This document shows, one piece after another, positions 12,057 through 23,529 of a stretch of DNA of 64,000 nucleotides. The stretch comes from Tetragnatha versicolor (Eukaryota > Arthropoda > Arachnida > Araneae > Tetragnathidae). The position numbers and the translations under genes were made by a program. The stretch lies in assembly GCA_024610705.1 (NCBI GenBank), contig JANDEH010000005.1, forward strand, positions 16,322,842 to 16,386,841, written 5' to 3'. The notes below the pieces were generated by a model. It was not told where the DNA came from, ran no database searches, and worked only from the letters and a program-made list of their open reading frames with translations. Numbering within the stretch: the stretch's first letter is position 1; each line of letters starts with the position of its first letter.

Positions 12057-13181
12057 GGTTTCAGCACCCTAGCTCGTCACTCGAGTTTGTTTTATAGCTC
12101 AGTGGGAAGAAAAGGCAAGAATCATGTTCAGCTAAGAACTTGGGGTTCCGTTCAAAATCCCGACTGGGTCAGAATCCTGACAGGTTAACGCTCTAATTTA
12201 GTAAAAAAAACTTCTAAAAAAACTTTCCTTAAATCTGATGTTTAGTTCTTAGTAGATAAAAAAGTTTTTCTTAAATTAAATAATTCAATAAGATCCCTAA
12301 GAAGCTTGATGAGCTGTGGGGATTTCGACAGTCGGGAATCTGATCTGTTGGGATTTTGACCCACACCGAAGAATTTGGTGTGGGGATGGGTTGGGTTCTC
12401 GTTTTGAAGTGAACTAAGGCTAAGTGTATCGTGTTCTTTTTAAGCCTACACCGTGTGTTAGATTGTTTTCTGATGATTCTGCATTCTTCACGAGTAAAAC
12501 GGAATGACTGGATAAAATTTATAACTTTGAAAAACTGGATAACTTGATTCCACGCAGGACGGTGTTGCCAGTACTTCATTAGCTCAGTGATGTATTTCGC
12601 ATCTTGATTATTCTTTCCTCCCAGACCCCCTTTTTAATTTAAAAGCACTGGAGAAAAAGTTAAATCAATTAATGAATCGTAATTTAAGAGAATGGGTTGA
12701 AGTTTAAAAAGCTTATTCCTTTGTAAAATTAAACCATAGTTTTTAAATCCTGTGAAGAAATACCTAATTTCTCGGCCATTCCCTTCAAAATACTCTTGCT
12801 GACGACGCTCATTCCTTTAAAAGCAATACCCTTATCAAGGTTTTTTTTCTTATTTAAGTAATTTGATTTTTTCAAAATGAAAAATGTTGTGATGAGAAAT
12901 GGTTTTATGGATATTAAATTTGTTAAATTAAATTAAGTAGATAGCAGTAATAGCTAATAAGCAGTAGACAGTTAAAAGTTAGTAAAACAACATCTGCATA
13001 TGAAACTAAGAATTTAAAATGAATAAGTCTAACAATTTTCAAAATTTTTCCAACTCTAGATCAGAGTGTGGCAAAAAATGAAAGTAATATTTTTTTTATT
13101 TTGACATAATGGAAAAGAAATAAATTGTTTAACCCCACTCAAACTTGGATTTCTCCGTTCCCAACTGCCTAACAAAGAAAG
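12057..13181. other. Convergent intergenic sequence with a decayed tRNA-like patch
   Basis: Between CDC20 and RNF145. At about 12094-12175, TAGCTCAGTGGGAAGA resembles a pol III A box, and GTTCAAAATCCC about 60 bases later resembles a B box. Spacing and stems are poor, so at best a SINE or tRNA fossil. Nothing else recognised. Confidence 0.25.
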
Positions 13182-13414
13182 ACTATACTCTGTTCATTTA
13201 GTACAGACCGCCCGAGACGTAATGTATTAAAAGCAGTTACTACTGTAATTATTGTCGAAAAAGTTTTCTTATGCAATAACAAGGCAGCTGAACCAGAAGC
13301 AGTTAAAATACCAAAAAAAATCGGTGATGGAAGTTGTGTGATAAACATTATTGAGCGTTTTTTATCTTATTTCAAGCACCAATTCTAAATGAACAGATAA
13401 TAGTATCGAGTCAG
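13182..13414. mobile_element. Possible short TIR element, CTGTTCATTTAG ends
   Basis: TACTCTGTTCATTTAG near the left edge faces CTAAATGAACAGATAATAGT at the right edge, an imperfect inverted pair of about 20 bp. Target duplication is unclear. Confidence 0.4.
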
Positions 13415-13587
13415 CCATGGTAAAACCACACCTCGAATACTATCAGTTGACGCAAGCCAGTCTTTCTGTTAAGCTCAGTTGTTCAGTGAAGTTTAACTGT
13501 ATTATTTTGAAAATATTTCACACCTAAAATAAAAAAGGTAAGAGTCCCATATGAAGTGATTGAACTAAACATGAAGTTAAAAATAAA

Positions 13588-13593
13588 TTTTAT
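13588..13593 (-). promoter_or_regulatory. RNF145: Candidate poly(A) signal of RNF145
   Basis: TTTATT on the plus strand reads AATAAA on the gene's strand, about 740 bases beyond the stop. Other weaker candidates occur in this AT-rich stretch, so the assignment is tentative. Confidence 0.3.
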
Positions 13594-14328
13594 TCACAAG
13601 TCATCAGTTAAAAATGTTAAATTTTTAAAACATTTCACAAATACATTTATAAAATAAGTAAAATTTCGACCATTCTATACAATTTTAAAGAATCTGGAAT
13701 AAAAGATAAAATAAAGAAAACTTGAACACAAAACGAAACACTATTTAAAAAAATATCAATTTTAAGATTTTAAGACTTCTAAAAGTAAAAGGAAACATTA
13801 AAAAGAGTATAATTAACTAATGTATTTACAAAAAACATATGGGGGAAAAGGCCTGGGACATAAATCAGTCTACCAGAACTTGGCCAAGTACAAATTGCCA
13901 ATTTGAAATAATAATAATTATTAATATTGATTGCAAATTAGTCATTAATCACTCTTATTATTTTTTAATTTTAGTAGATAAAACATGGAATGTCATAACA
14001 TTAATTTTAAAAACTAGTTCACCTTAAGGAAAATTATAAGATTATCATTAGCCACAAACTAGGTCATTTGCATGGACAACCCAGCACAGGTGAAGAAGTT
14101 AATTTTGCATTTGGCCATTTTTCAGCCAGGCCAGTTCCCAGATATGCTGATTTCAACATCTATCAGCTATGTACATAAAATTTGGAACATTAAAAACTTT
14201 CTCCATGCCTCCATAAATGTTCAAGACAGATCTCAAAATTTTATCTCTATACAAATTAAAAGTGCAGCAATCAAAGTTGGAATTTGGCCAAGGTATTACT
14301 GAGCTTGTACACTTTCAGCTGTTCTGTC

Positions 14329-17300
14329 TCATTGTGTTGATAGAGTTACAACACTGTGGCAAAGGGGACATTTATCTTGCACATACAGCCATTTTCTTAA
14401 GCAAGTCCTGTGGAAGTAATGGTGGCAAGGTGTAACGCAAGCAGAAGTCATGCTGCCAAAACAAATGGAACAAACATCATCAAGGGCTGCAAGTTGTTCA
14501 TTTGTAGCATTTGGAAGTGATTTTGCTTTTTTTGCAGCTTCTCTTCGGAGTAGAAAGCTTCTCCACCCATTTTGGAGTCTTAGCCACACATTGAAGTAAC
14601 AATGTATCAGTAATATGGAAGCATTCATCCATGTCCAGTTGCCAGATGTTGATTCCCACAAGCCCATGACTACCACAAAGGTTGCGACAAAAAACTCCAA
14701 AACTTTTGTGACAGCCCTTGTGTAATACACTATATCATCCAAATTTTCCCATGGCTTAAACCTTACCGAGTCATACAGAAATAAGGAATGCACAATCAGA
14801 AGATCCAGGACTTGAACAGATGTCAGCATGCAACTGGAGAGCACAACCATCATCCAGAAATCAATGGGAAACACAGCAGAGAGGACTTTGGTTAAATATA
14901 AAGGGAAGACCAACAAAGAAAAGCACAAGCTGAGAGCTCTAAAATGACGCCACAAACTACGACTTCTTGAAGCACTGAGAGCCAACACAACTGGTTCTGC
15001 TATTTCCAACATTGACTGCAACATGGAGGAAAGTACAATAAATAAGATTATAGTCATTGCAGCCATCCGAGCTGGCATCTTCATTTCTATGAGCCCAGTT
15101 TGAAAAGATAGCAGAACAAGTGTGATGCCCTCTGTCCATCCACTATGCATAGGGTTATCAAGAAAAAATGCTGAGATCCCTTGAAGATATGCTCTCGTAG
15201 AACACAAGCTAAAAAACGAGAAGTATGAAACACTTACGGAAGTTGCAAATAGTGACACAGGACTAGCACATATGGAGCTGATAGTTGTTAACAGGACTAG
15301 GTACCATTCAAATCCATTTTCTGCTTGATATACATGACCAATCAGCTTTATAAAGAATTCAATCAACCAAAACAATGCAAAATGGGTTGGAACAAACAGC
15401 TTATTCCATAATAGAACAAACATTGTACCCAAACCATGAGCCTCTGTAACAGTAACAGCATCTAAATAAGCTAGTTTGGCACAGTCGAGAATATTTGGAA
15501 TCTTGGAAGTTATGTACAGAAATACATTGAATCCAGTTAAAGCATTACAAAGATTTTGGAAAAAGGGAAGAGTCGTTACAGGAAGATTTGCAAGTCGAGC
15601 AATAATAGGAATAGCATATACAGAGAAAACAGGAGTATATGGAAACCATGGGCCCTTCAACATAAAAGATATTAACCCCCCTAGGGCACCATGAAATACA
15701 AGCATTACAATCTGCCTTTTCAAGAAATAAGAATCATCAATGTTATTACTTGCTTTAGTAGTTTCAACATCAATATAATAGCTGGATAAAAGATGGCAGA
15801 TGAATATTATGGCTCCACTAATAAAATGTGTATACAGAGCTTGAACATGGCGTAATGGGAGTAAGAGTAACAAAAAACCATGGAGAAGCACTGAAAAAGA
15901 AAGATTAGAATTAAAATCTTCAAAAACCTGAACTCATTACCTGAAGTATACAGGGTGTTTCAAAAAACCTGTAACGATAGGCTATTTCCTAAAATATTTC
16001 CCCGAGACCCATACTTCCAATGGCGAATTTTTTTCAAATGAGGTGAAAAATTATATGAGACCAATTTCAACTCCATGGGGGGTCTATTTTAGAAGATGCA
16101 GAAAATAACTTTTTATATGGCCCCCGTAGACTGAAACTTCCAGTGTAAAAAATTTTCTCCATTCACTTCTCAATAAGATAGAAAAAATTCTGTCTCGATA
16201 TCTTCAAAATTCACTGAGATATGCTGGTTTATATTTTTAAGGGACCGTCCACAAGTTGAAAAGCGCGTCATTCTATTAAACAATAAAGCAGTGTTTGGCT
16301 AACTTATAGGTATTGATTCCTGAGTATCAAGTATTTCTGGGAGTCACACACTCGTGCTACGATTATTTTCTACGTAGCTAATAGGTATGAAGGAGTACCT
16401 GATTTCGGGGCTCCAAGAAATATTTTTTATAATCTTTTCGATAACTCAAGGTAATTTATAAATAAGTCTTGATTTAGGTATAAGTATTGATTGGTAGGAG
16501 GGTTACTTTCAAACCAATGATGTCACAAATCGGAACGTAAAATGAGAGCTGATGGGCCCCCTCTGGGGATCGCTGATATGAGTAGCAATGACAGGTATCT
16601 GGATTAGCGTAGTTGAGGGAGCTCAACACCATGGCTGATTGGAGGAGTTTTTCATGTTGTCCTTGTCACCTCAAAAAATCAAAGTTTTACGGTAGTTTGG
16701 TTTCTAAAATGTTCAACTGTAGTTTGTGGATGGCCCCTATTTTGCAGTAAAAGTATGTCATTCATAGGTATGATAAAGTGGTGTAAGTCACGAATTTTAG
16801 CTTTTAATATCTTGGTGAATTTTGAAGATATCGAGATGAAATTTTTTGTGTCTGATTAAGAAATGAAAGGAGAAAATGTTTCTCATTGGGGGTTTCAATC
16901 TACGGGGGCCGTATAAAAATTTATTTTCTGCATCTTCTAAAATAGACCCCCCATGGAGTTGAAACTGGTGTCATATAATTCTTCACCTCATTTGAAGAAA
17001 ATCTTCCATTGGAAGTATGGGTCTAGGGGAAATATTTTAGGAAATAGCCTATCGTTACAGGTTTTTTGAAACACCCTGTATAGTAGGCATACTTGTATAA
17101 TATACACGAACGCGCGAACAGCGTTCGCAGAAAATTTTGCCCTCTGCAGAAAAACTACAAAGAAAATTTTTCTGCAGAAAAATATGAAAACAATTTTTTT
17201 AGAATTTTTTCTGCAATAAAACTAAAAAAAATATTTTTAGAATTTTTTCTGCAGAATTGGATGGATTTTAATACATTTTACCTGGTAAAATAAGGTATAA

Positions 17301-20300
17301 AATATATTGAAAAATTTTAAAAACAAATTCTAAAGCCATAATTCAACCCATGCAAGGCCAGGTATATTTTCTAGTTGATTAAATTTTTCAATCCTGCCGA
17401 TCTATCAAAGATTTTACATCTTTCATTTTTAGATAGAGCAGTTATTAGGAATCTCCAATTATGATAAAAAATACAATGATGTAAATTATTTAAAAGTTTT
17501 AAAATCACTAGTATGAAAAATTAGTATAAATGTAAGCACAGATAAAAATGATTAGTCCCAATTTGGGTATTTCAGTAATAATGTTTTTTTGAGAGAAAGG
17601 GATTTAAAAATGTGTAAATTCTTGCAGAAAATTTATTGGAAAAATTTAAGTTAGCAGAAAGGTTTTCATTTTATACAAGTATGATAGTAGGACCACAGCA
17701 ATAATCCTAAAAATCTAAGTTTCCAGAACCATAAAAATTTAAAAGATGAGTTAATAACCTTTACACTCACTGACAGGGAACCAAAAAATTGCCTTGGCGA
17801 GTTAAGAAAACTACGAGGGTAGTTTGAAAAGTTCTCGGCCTGACCATGAAAATATTAACTTATGGTTTCAAAAACTGTTTATTTTTCAACATTGACTCCT
17901 TTTAGGCTGCCTCACTTCTTGGAACGACAGTCCTGTCTTATTTTACACTCTTATGGGGGTGTTCTAGAATTTCGTCATAAAAACCTACTTATCTCACAGT
18001 TACTTCTTAATTTGAAGTAAAACGGTGACCAGAGGGAGAAATTTTCACTTTGGGGGATAGAAGAAAGTTTGAAGATACCAAATCTGGGTAATAGGATGGG
18101 TAATTTTATAATTTTTAATCGATATTCCTCAATTTTTCCAACGCCAAAACACATTTGTTAACATGAGCACTATTCTGATCAGAAATGTTATTTTAATCTG
18201 CTTAATTAATTTTTTTTCTCGGATATTCTCATTAACAGTTTAAATTAGTATTCTCAAATTATTTTAATACCCTTTTCCCGATAATTTATTGATAAAATTT
18301 CCTTGAAATCCTCAGAATTCTTACGCCATGAATTTAGCAGCCGATAGAACCTTTTGGTGCTGAAAAATTGACTTTTATCCATTGCATTGATTATTATTTC
18401 GCTTACAGGTTCCAAGGTATGTCCATTTGTGCCTATAGACGTAAAAAATCGCTTTTATTTTGTGTAAATCGCGTCAAAATTCGCATCGAAGTCGTCATGT
18501 CAATGCATTTTTGGGCCGCAGTTTGCTTTCGCGGCACACATTTTGCGCAAAGTGTTTTCACGTGCAATTGTTCGTGCAAAAAATTATTTTCGCATTTCTT
18601 TGATATCCCTAGACTGTTAGAAATGTCCCCCACCATTCTTTGTCAATCTTCAAAATCATGGGGGTAATTTTCTATGATTTCCGGTATGGTGGGTCTTTTT
18701 TTTATGTTTTTCACATGGTTCTTTAGGAACGCTCTCACAGCCAACTTAAAGTTTCAAAGCTAATTTTTTCACGTGGAAAACAAAGGTAAAGAGTCCCTTT
18801 ACACATTTATGAGCTTAGAATCAATTCCATTTGGTTATAACCCTTCTTTTTAAAAGAATTTCATCACAGCTCGATACTTGTTTTTCCCATTGTTGAAAAT
18901 ATGCTCACCTTAGCCCATTCAAAAAAATTGCCAAAAGCAGAATTCTGGTCAGAACAACCCCAAAAATTAATTTGGTTCATTTGAAGAGTTGTTCTCAAAG
19001 GAGAAAAAAATTCGCGTGAATTCGAGCGCGTGTTCTGGGTGAGGCCGAGAACTTTTCAAACTACCCTCGTAATTCAATTTTAGTAGTTCATCAAAATTAT
19101 TCTGGCATACAGGCTGAAACACACTGGACTTTATCATATCAGTTTTGAATTCATAGGAGGGGTTAGATTTTACGATTATTATTTGTTAAAACTTTTGAAA
19201 TTGGATAGTATAGGCAGAACCAGGGGTGCAGAATATGTCCGAACGAGGTTCGGGGGAAATTCAAGCAGCTCTGGGGAAATTTTTGCCCCAAGATAGAAAA
19301 AAACTAAAAAAATCTAATCATCATTAGCTGACTAACAAATATTTTGGGTAGTAGCTGCATTATAACCTCCAAGTTCAACTGAAATCAGGTGAAAACTGCG
19401 GAGTTACGGATCTTGAGCGGGAAAACTACGGATCTGCGCTAAAAATCCTAGTTTTCTAGTTGAATACCTGAAAGTTGGCATTTCCTTGCTTTCTGATTGG
19501 TATGCAGAAAAAACAACGTATTCGTGGTAGGATGGGTAATTTTCACGATAATTATGTTCTTGTTAAATCACACCCATGTTCTTTTCTAAAAAGTTAATTA
19601 AGGAGAAGTTCACATTTAGCTTAAATTTGAGAAAAAATAGTTTTTCATATTTTAAGAAAAGAGGCACTTCTGAGCTATATGATTATAAGTGTGAAAGAAA
19701 GACTAAAAAAAGGAGTCTAACGATCATTAAAATTTAAATCTATGGATTATGTGAAAATTTTTGAATCTGAAAGAAGTTTACTAATTATTAAAACTACTTT
19801 TTTAAATAAAATCTCATTTTGGGGGAAATTTTGGATTAAAAAATGCGTTCTGGGGAAATTTTGGACCCTGAAACATTTTCTGCACCCCTGGGCAGAACTA
19901 ATATTGTTTACGATTAATTCGTTTAGTTAACACTACAGCCAAAGCTGGATAAGTTAAATTCCTTGACATAACTGAATATCCTTGTAGCAAAAAAAAATTA
20001 ATAATTCACTGTTAACACATGTAATAAAAATATAGAATATATATGTCATTGTTTAAAATAATAGATTAGATGGAAAATAAAATTGACATAATTTACATAT
20101 TCATTTCACTTAATTAACTACTAATCAAGTATATAAAGTTAAACATTAGCTTTAAAGTTCAGCATTTATAACTGAAAAATACAGCTTTTATTTCATTTTA
20201 GAAAGCAATAAAAAAATACCTAGATTAGTTAAAATGCAGTTTATGATTTCTCCTAATTCTACTGAATTAGGTAGAGCCTTTTCTCTTTCATTCTGCCACC

Positions 20301-20367
20301 AGTAGTCAATGATGAACAAACCTGGAAGTCTCATTACAATCCCCACTGCTGATTCCATGCTGAACAT
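14329..20367 (-). CDS. RNF145: RNF145-like ER multispanning RING-H2 E3 ubiquitin ligase (complete)
   Basis: The family is ER-membrane E3 ligases of the TRC8/RNF139-RNF145 type, linked in vertebrates to sterol-regulated degradation. Two coding exons on the minus strand: 20367-20220 (start ATG, in-frame TAA just upstream, donor GTATTT) and 15890-14329 (acceptor TTTTTCAG, stop TGA). Joining them in phase gives 569 residues. Exon 1 encodes the hydrophilic start plus the first hydrophobic stretch (MRLPGLFIIDYWW). Exon 2 encodes many membrane segments, the strongly conserved TEGITLVLLSFQTGLIEM and LQSMLEIAEPVVLALSAS blocks, and a carboxy-terminal RING-H2 (about residues 520-569; CSIC, CHHYFHRTC, CPLC). 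The block order and the LPNATNEQL linker before the RING match RNF145 better than RNF139. The acidic tail that follows the RING in vertebrates is absent: the protein stops 8 residues after CPLCH. The motif equivalent to vertebrate YLYF reads YTHF (residues 69-72). An ORF caller starting at 15891 would be using a false GTG that overlaps the acceptor AG. Confidence 0.94.
15951..17078. mobile_element. 1.1-kb long-TIR element, CAGGGTGTTTC ends
   Basis: Ends CAGGGTGTTTCAAAAAACC and GGTTTTTTGAAACACCCTG, flanked by TA. The inverted similarity continues well inward: AATAGACCCCCCATGGAGTT on the right matches its inverse on the left about 120 bp from each end. The middle third is unique. Non-coding; located in the RNF145 intron. 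Confidence 0.85.
17088..17683. mobile_element. hAT-like element, CATACTTGTATAA ends, short copy
   Basis: Termini CATACTTGTATAA and TTATACAAGTATG, with a perfect 8-bp duplication ATAGTAGG (17080-17087 and 17684-17691). The left duplication overlaps the TA flank of the 15951-17078 element, so this insertion came later. Its first ~70 and last ~150 bp match the longer copy at 24437-25593; the middle differs. The CGAACGCGCGAACAGCGTTC motif lies just inside the left end. Confidence 0.88.
17814..19069 (-). mobile_element. Dead mariner transposon
   Basis: Ends CGAGGGTAGTTTGAAAAGTT and its inverted match AACTTTTCAAACTACCCTCG, flanked by TA. Length 1256 bp is right for a full-length mariner. On the minus strand, 18636-18433 encodes a decayed stretch of mariner transposase (SNSLGISKK ... 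LCAKCVPRKQTAAQK ... NKSDFLRL). Downstream, out-of-frame pieces such as QSMQW and SAPKGS fit the catalytic-domain region. Stops and frameshifts make it a pseudogene. It lies in the RNF145 intron, in the same orientation as RNF145. Confidence 0.85.
19221..19890. mobile_element. hAT MITE, CAGGGGTGCAGAA ends
   Basis: Ends CAGGGGTGCAGAATATGTCC and GAAACATTTTCTGCACCCCTG's last bases, with a perfect 8-bp duplication GGCAGAAC (19213-19220 and 19891-19898). GGGGAAATTTTGG-type repeats occur inside both ends. Non-coding; in the RNF145 intron. Confidence 0.88.
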
Positions 20368-21002
20368 TTTACTTTAGATAAATAAGACCATCAATGAAAA
20401 TTTGCGTCCAATATAGACCTGAATAAAATAGTTTGGGGTAATTAGGCTATGTTACAAGATACATACAACTAGCAACCTTCATTTAATAAAAAACATTTCT
20501 GATAAAAATTTATGAATCAATAAGCTTTCATTTGTATATATTAAGGGTCTATTAAGAAGAAATTCTGGTTCGTTTGAAGACACGTCACTATTAATAAAAG
20601 GATAAAATATTTTAGCTTAAAAAGGGAGACTTTCACAATATATTTAATGTACTCATTTCACAATATATTCATTTATTTTTGAATTATAAGCCAGCCTTTC
20701 TATAGCAATGATGCTTGTTGTGCAATGCAATGGTCTGTACCGCAATATCACTGGTACTGAACTGGTACTTGTATTTTTTTCTGAAATGAACCCCACCACT
20801 TCTTTGGTAGACTTTCCACAGTTTTCTGGGTGATTCCCATAATCTGTAGTTTCAGAACAACAACCGTAGAAACTGCAGAGAATCTGTAGTACTTAGTCTC
20901 TGACGATAATGGTAAAGTAACTTAAAAAGACCTAAGCTAAATTTACTACTGCCATGTTTTTTACCAGATTTTTTCACACATTAAAATGACATCTCTCTAG
21001 AG

Positions 21003-21340
21003 CAGGGGTTCTCAACCATTTTGACTCCGCAACCCCCTTTACAGGGAAAATATTTTGGTGACCCCCCTTAGACCTAAAATGTTAAGACTTTAATAATTAT
21101 CTACCATTTAGTTTTCATTTCACTTGCAATACACTGCCAATGCATTCTATATTTACTCTTATTCAAAATAATTCATGCATGAAAAACCAACTATTCTCTC
21201 TAACAATCTATATGTTTTGAAAATTGTTATGTTTGTATAAAACTCTGTAAATATGACTGTTTTTAATTTTTGTTTCACGACCCCCTAGACATGCCCCGTG
21301 ACCCCCCAGGGGGTCACGACCCACCGGTTGAGAACCCCTG
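21003..21340. mobile_element. hAT MITE, CAGGGGTTCTCAACC ends
   Basis: Perfect terminal repeats CAGGGGTTCTCAACC and GGTTGAGAACCCCTG. Flanks CTCTAGAG and CTTTTGAG match at 6 of 8. GACCCCC-rich subterminal repeats. Lies between RNF145 and CWC22. Confidence 0.8.
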
Positions 21341-21996
21341 CTTTTGAGGTTTACATAAAAGAAATTAAGAATTTAAATTAAATATGTTTTTTACTTTTAT
21401 TGGATTGAGATGAAACTTCAATTATCAAAGTGTTTAGACAACTTGCATATTATAGGGGGTTACACCATAGAAATTTGTGACCATCCTAGGGTGTATTTAT
21501 CAGGCAGTACAAGCTGGCGCCCAGGGCAATATCCAAGGTAGAGGTTAAACTGACTAATTTTTCTATGATAAATTTTTTTAAAGAAAACGTCAAGTTCGCA
21601 GAGGTGTAGAAAATGTTATTATCTTGATGACTGTCAGTTTCAACTGTACAGTTAATGGGCATAAGCCTTAGATTTTCATTTCCAGCGGCACAATTGATGG
21701 GATTACATGAAATAGTGCCTAAAAATTGATTAATTTACTCTTTTTCAAACTTAAGTGTGTCTACCAGTATACCCAGAGTATAGTAGTTCTATGACCTTAG
21801 AATGACTCTTCCAGAATTGCAAGGAGTTAAAGAACAGTTAACAAAATCTTAGCAAAGAAAATATCTTTCTGGCACGAATCCTCAATCAAGCATGTTTGAA
21901 GATTACTCCTTACAATATCAAAATCGCTTTATCTACATTTCCAAGTAAAATAATATGTTTAATAAAGATTAAAACTTTAAACTACTAACAGCCAGT

Positions 21997-22063
21997 CTTA
22001 GTAGGTTATTATTTACCTAAAATAATAACCTACTAAGATAATATTTAGTAGGTTATTATTTTA
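21997..22063. repeat. 18-bp hairpin plus a third direct copy
   Basis: CTTAGTAGGTTATTATTT (21997-22014) is followed after 5 bases by its exact inverse (22020-22037), then by a direct copy of most of it (22045-22063). Confidence 0.7.
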
Positions 22064-22428
22064 GGATCAAACAATGGATATTAATAGTTAAATGTCCATG
22101 GTTTTCAGTCGTCATTTGAGCTGTGGGTAAACATGGTGGCTGGTAGACTCTTACCGATGCTGTGCCGAAAATTTAGTTACATTATCTCGTCAAAAAACGT
22201 AATTTGCAAATTTTCCGTAGTTTATCCTTCTTCATCCAGAATTTAGGGTGAAAATGCAGAATTGATTCCAAAATAAGCTGGCATTATTGGAATATTACAC
22301 AGCTAAAAAAGCTTGTTGATACTTAATAAGACAGGTTGTAAGACAATACCTAATAAGACATAGGACCCATCATAACAATGCTACATCATTTCCACTATTA
22401 TATGACATCTGCCCTACTTATTTTGGTA

Positions 22429-22551
22429 CTTACATATTATCCCATCGACCATCTGGTGGCTATCTAATTCAGTGGCACAGCTATGGAACAGACAATGGCA
22501 TTTGATATAGGTTTCAAATTCAGCAGCATGGTCGACAGGTAATATGTAAGA
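22429..22551. mobile_element. Possible 120-bp MITE, TTACATATTA ends
   Basis: CTTACATATTATCCCATCGA on the left faces TCGACAGGTAATATGTAAG on the right, an imperfect inverted pair of about 25 bp with ATGGTCGA continuing the match inward. Target duplication not clear. Confidence 0.45.
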
Positions 22552-23529
22552 ACCCTTATTTCACTCAAATCTTAGTTTTATTGTATCTAGATTATTCAGT
22601 AATGTTTGACAAATTTCAAAGACTTACAGTAAGTAGAAAATTTTTTTAAAGTACCTATGTTCTTCAAAAGCTTACATAATGAATAATTATTATCATTACA
22701 TAACAATACATAATTGAAAAATATTTTTATTGATATGACTAATTTCTTAAAAATAATGGATCAGGTAGTTTGTAACACCACAACTTATATCATATAGGTA
22801 CTAAGCATAAATAAGAGAACGAGAAAGAGGGAGCTTCTTCCTACCCATGAAGGCCAGAGTTACATATCGATCAAGATCTAAGTTATTTAAAATACATAAT
22901 GCTTTTGAGACAGACAGCTGACTAAGGAACTTTAATCATACGTTTCTTGCACATTTTACGTAAACGAAAAATGTAATGCAATATCTAACCTATTTACTAA
23001 TTCGAAGTACCCGAACTAGGTACAAAGTCTAGTGTTTTAGCAAGAAAAGATGGCTAATTTTCGTCAATAAAGTACCTATTAAAATAACATTATCAGAATT
23101 TCGGTCTCTTTAACATGCTTAATGTTATTTCCCTCATGTATATCATCAGAAGATTAGCGTTTATTTATTTTCCTATTGCAATCACTTTTTAACCACGGTT
23201 ACAGTTATTAAAAATAAATAAACAAATTTCGTACTTGACAAGTAAATTCAGCTAAAATTTGGAAAAACGAACCAGATTTTCAAAAAATTGCTTTATTTTG
23301 GCTCAGTGGATTTTGGCCTTTTTTATCAATTTTTTAGATATTATACGAAATCCTAATTAAAACAGTGAATTAAAAACTTAAATTACTACTTCTCAAGAAA
23401 TAACTCAACTCCGACTACAAAAATTGTGAACGAGCATTGTTTACTGTGGGGCTCTGTGTACTGTGGGGATTTGGACTGGATTTTGCTTCAATTTCTAAAT
23501 ATATCACATATATACTCTTAATTTTCAAA

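Larger units (their letters stand above)
20368..23529. promoter_or_regulatory. Shared upstream region of RNF145 (-) and CWC22 (+)
   Basis: The two start codons face away from each other across 3.16 kb, so both promoters or 5' UTR exons should lie here. No TATA box or CpG-rich stretch is evident. Just upstream of CWC22 (about 23442-23475) a short run containing TACTGTGGGG occurs twice. Identified insertions: a hAT MITE (21003-21340), a hairpin repeat (21997-22063) and a small inverted-repeat element (22429-22551). Nothing else recognisable. Confidence 0.5.

Noticed and set aside
12094..12175. A second tRNA or SINE
   Set aside because: Only loose A- and B-box resemblance, wrong spacing, no stems, no target duplication; kept as a low-confidence remark only.
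14329..15891. RNF145 as a single-exon gene starting at 15891
   Set aside because: The apparent start is a GTG overlapping a splice-acceptor AG. An upstream exon at 20367-20220 with a proper ATG joins in phase and supplies the family's N-terminus.
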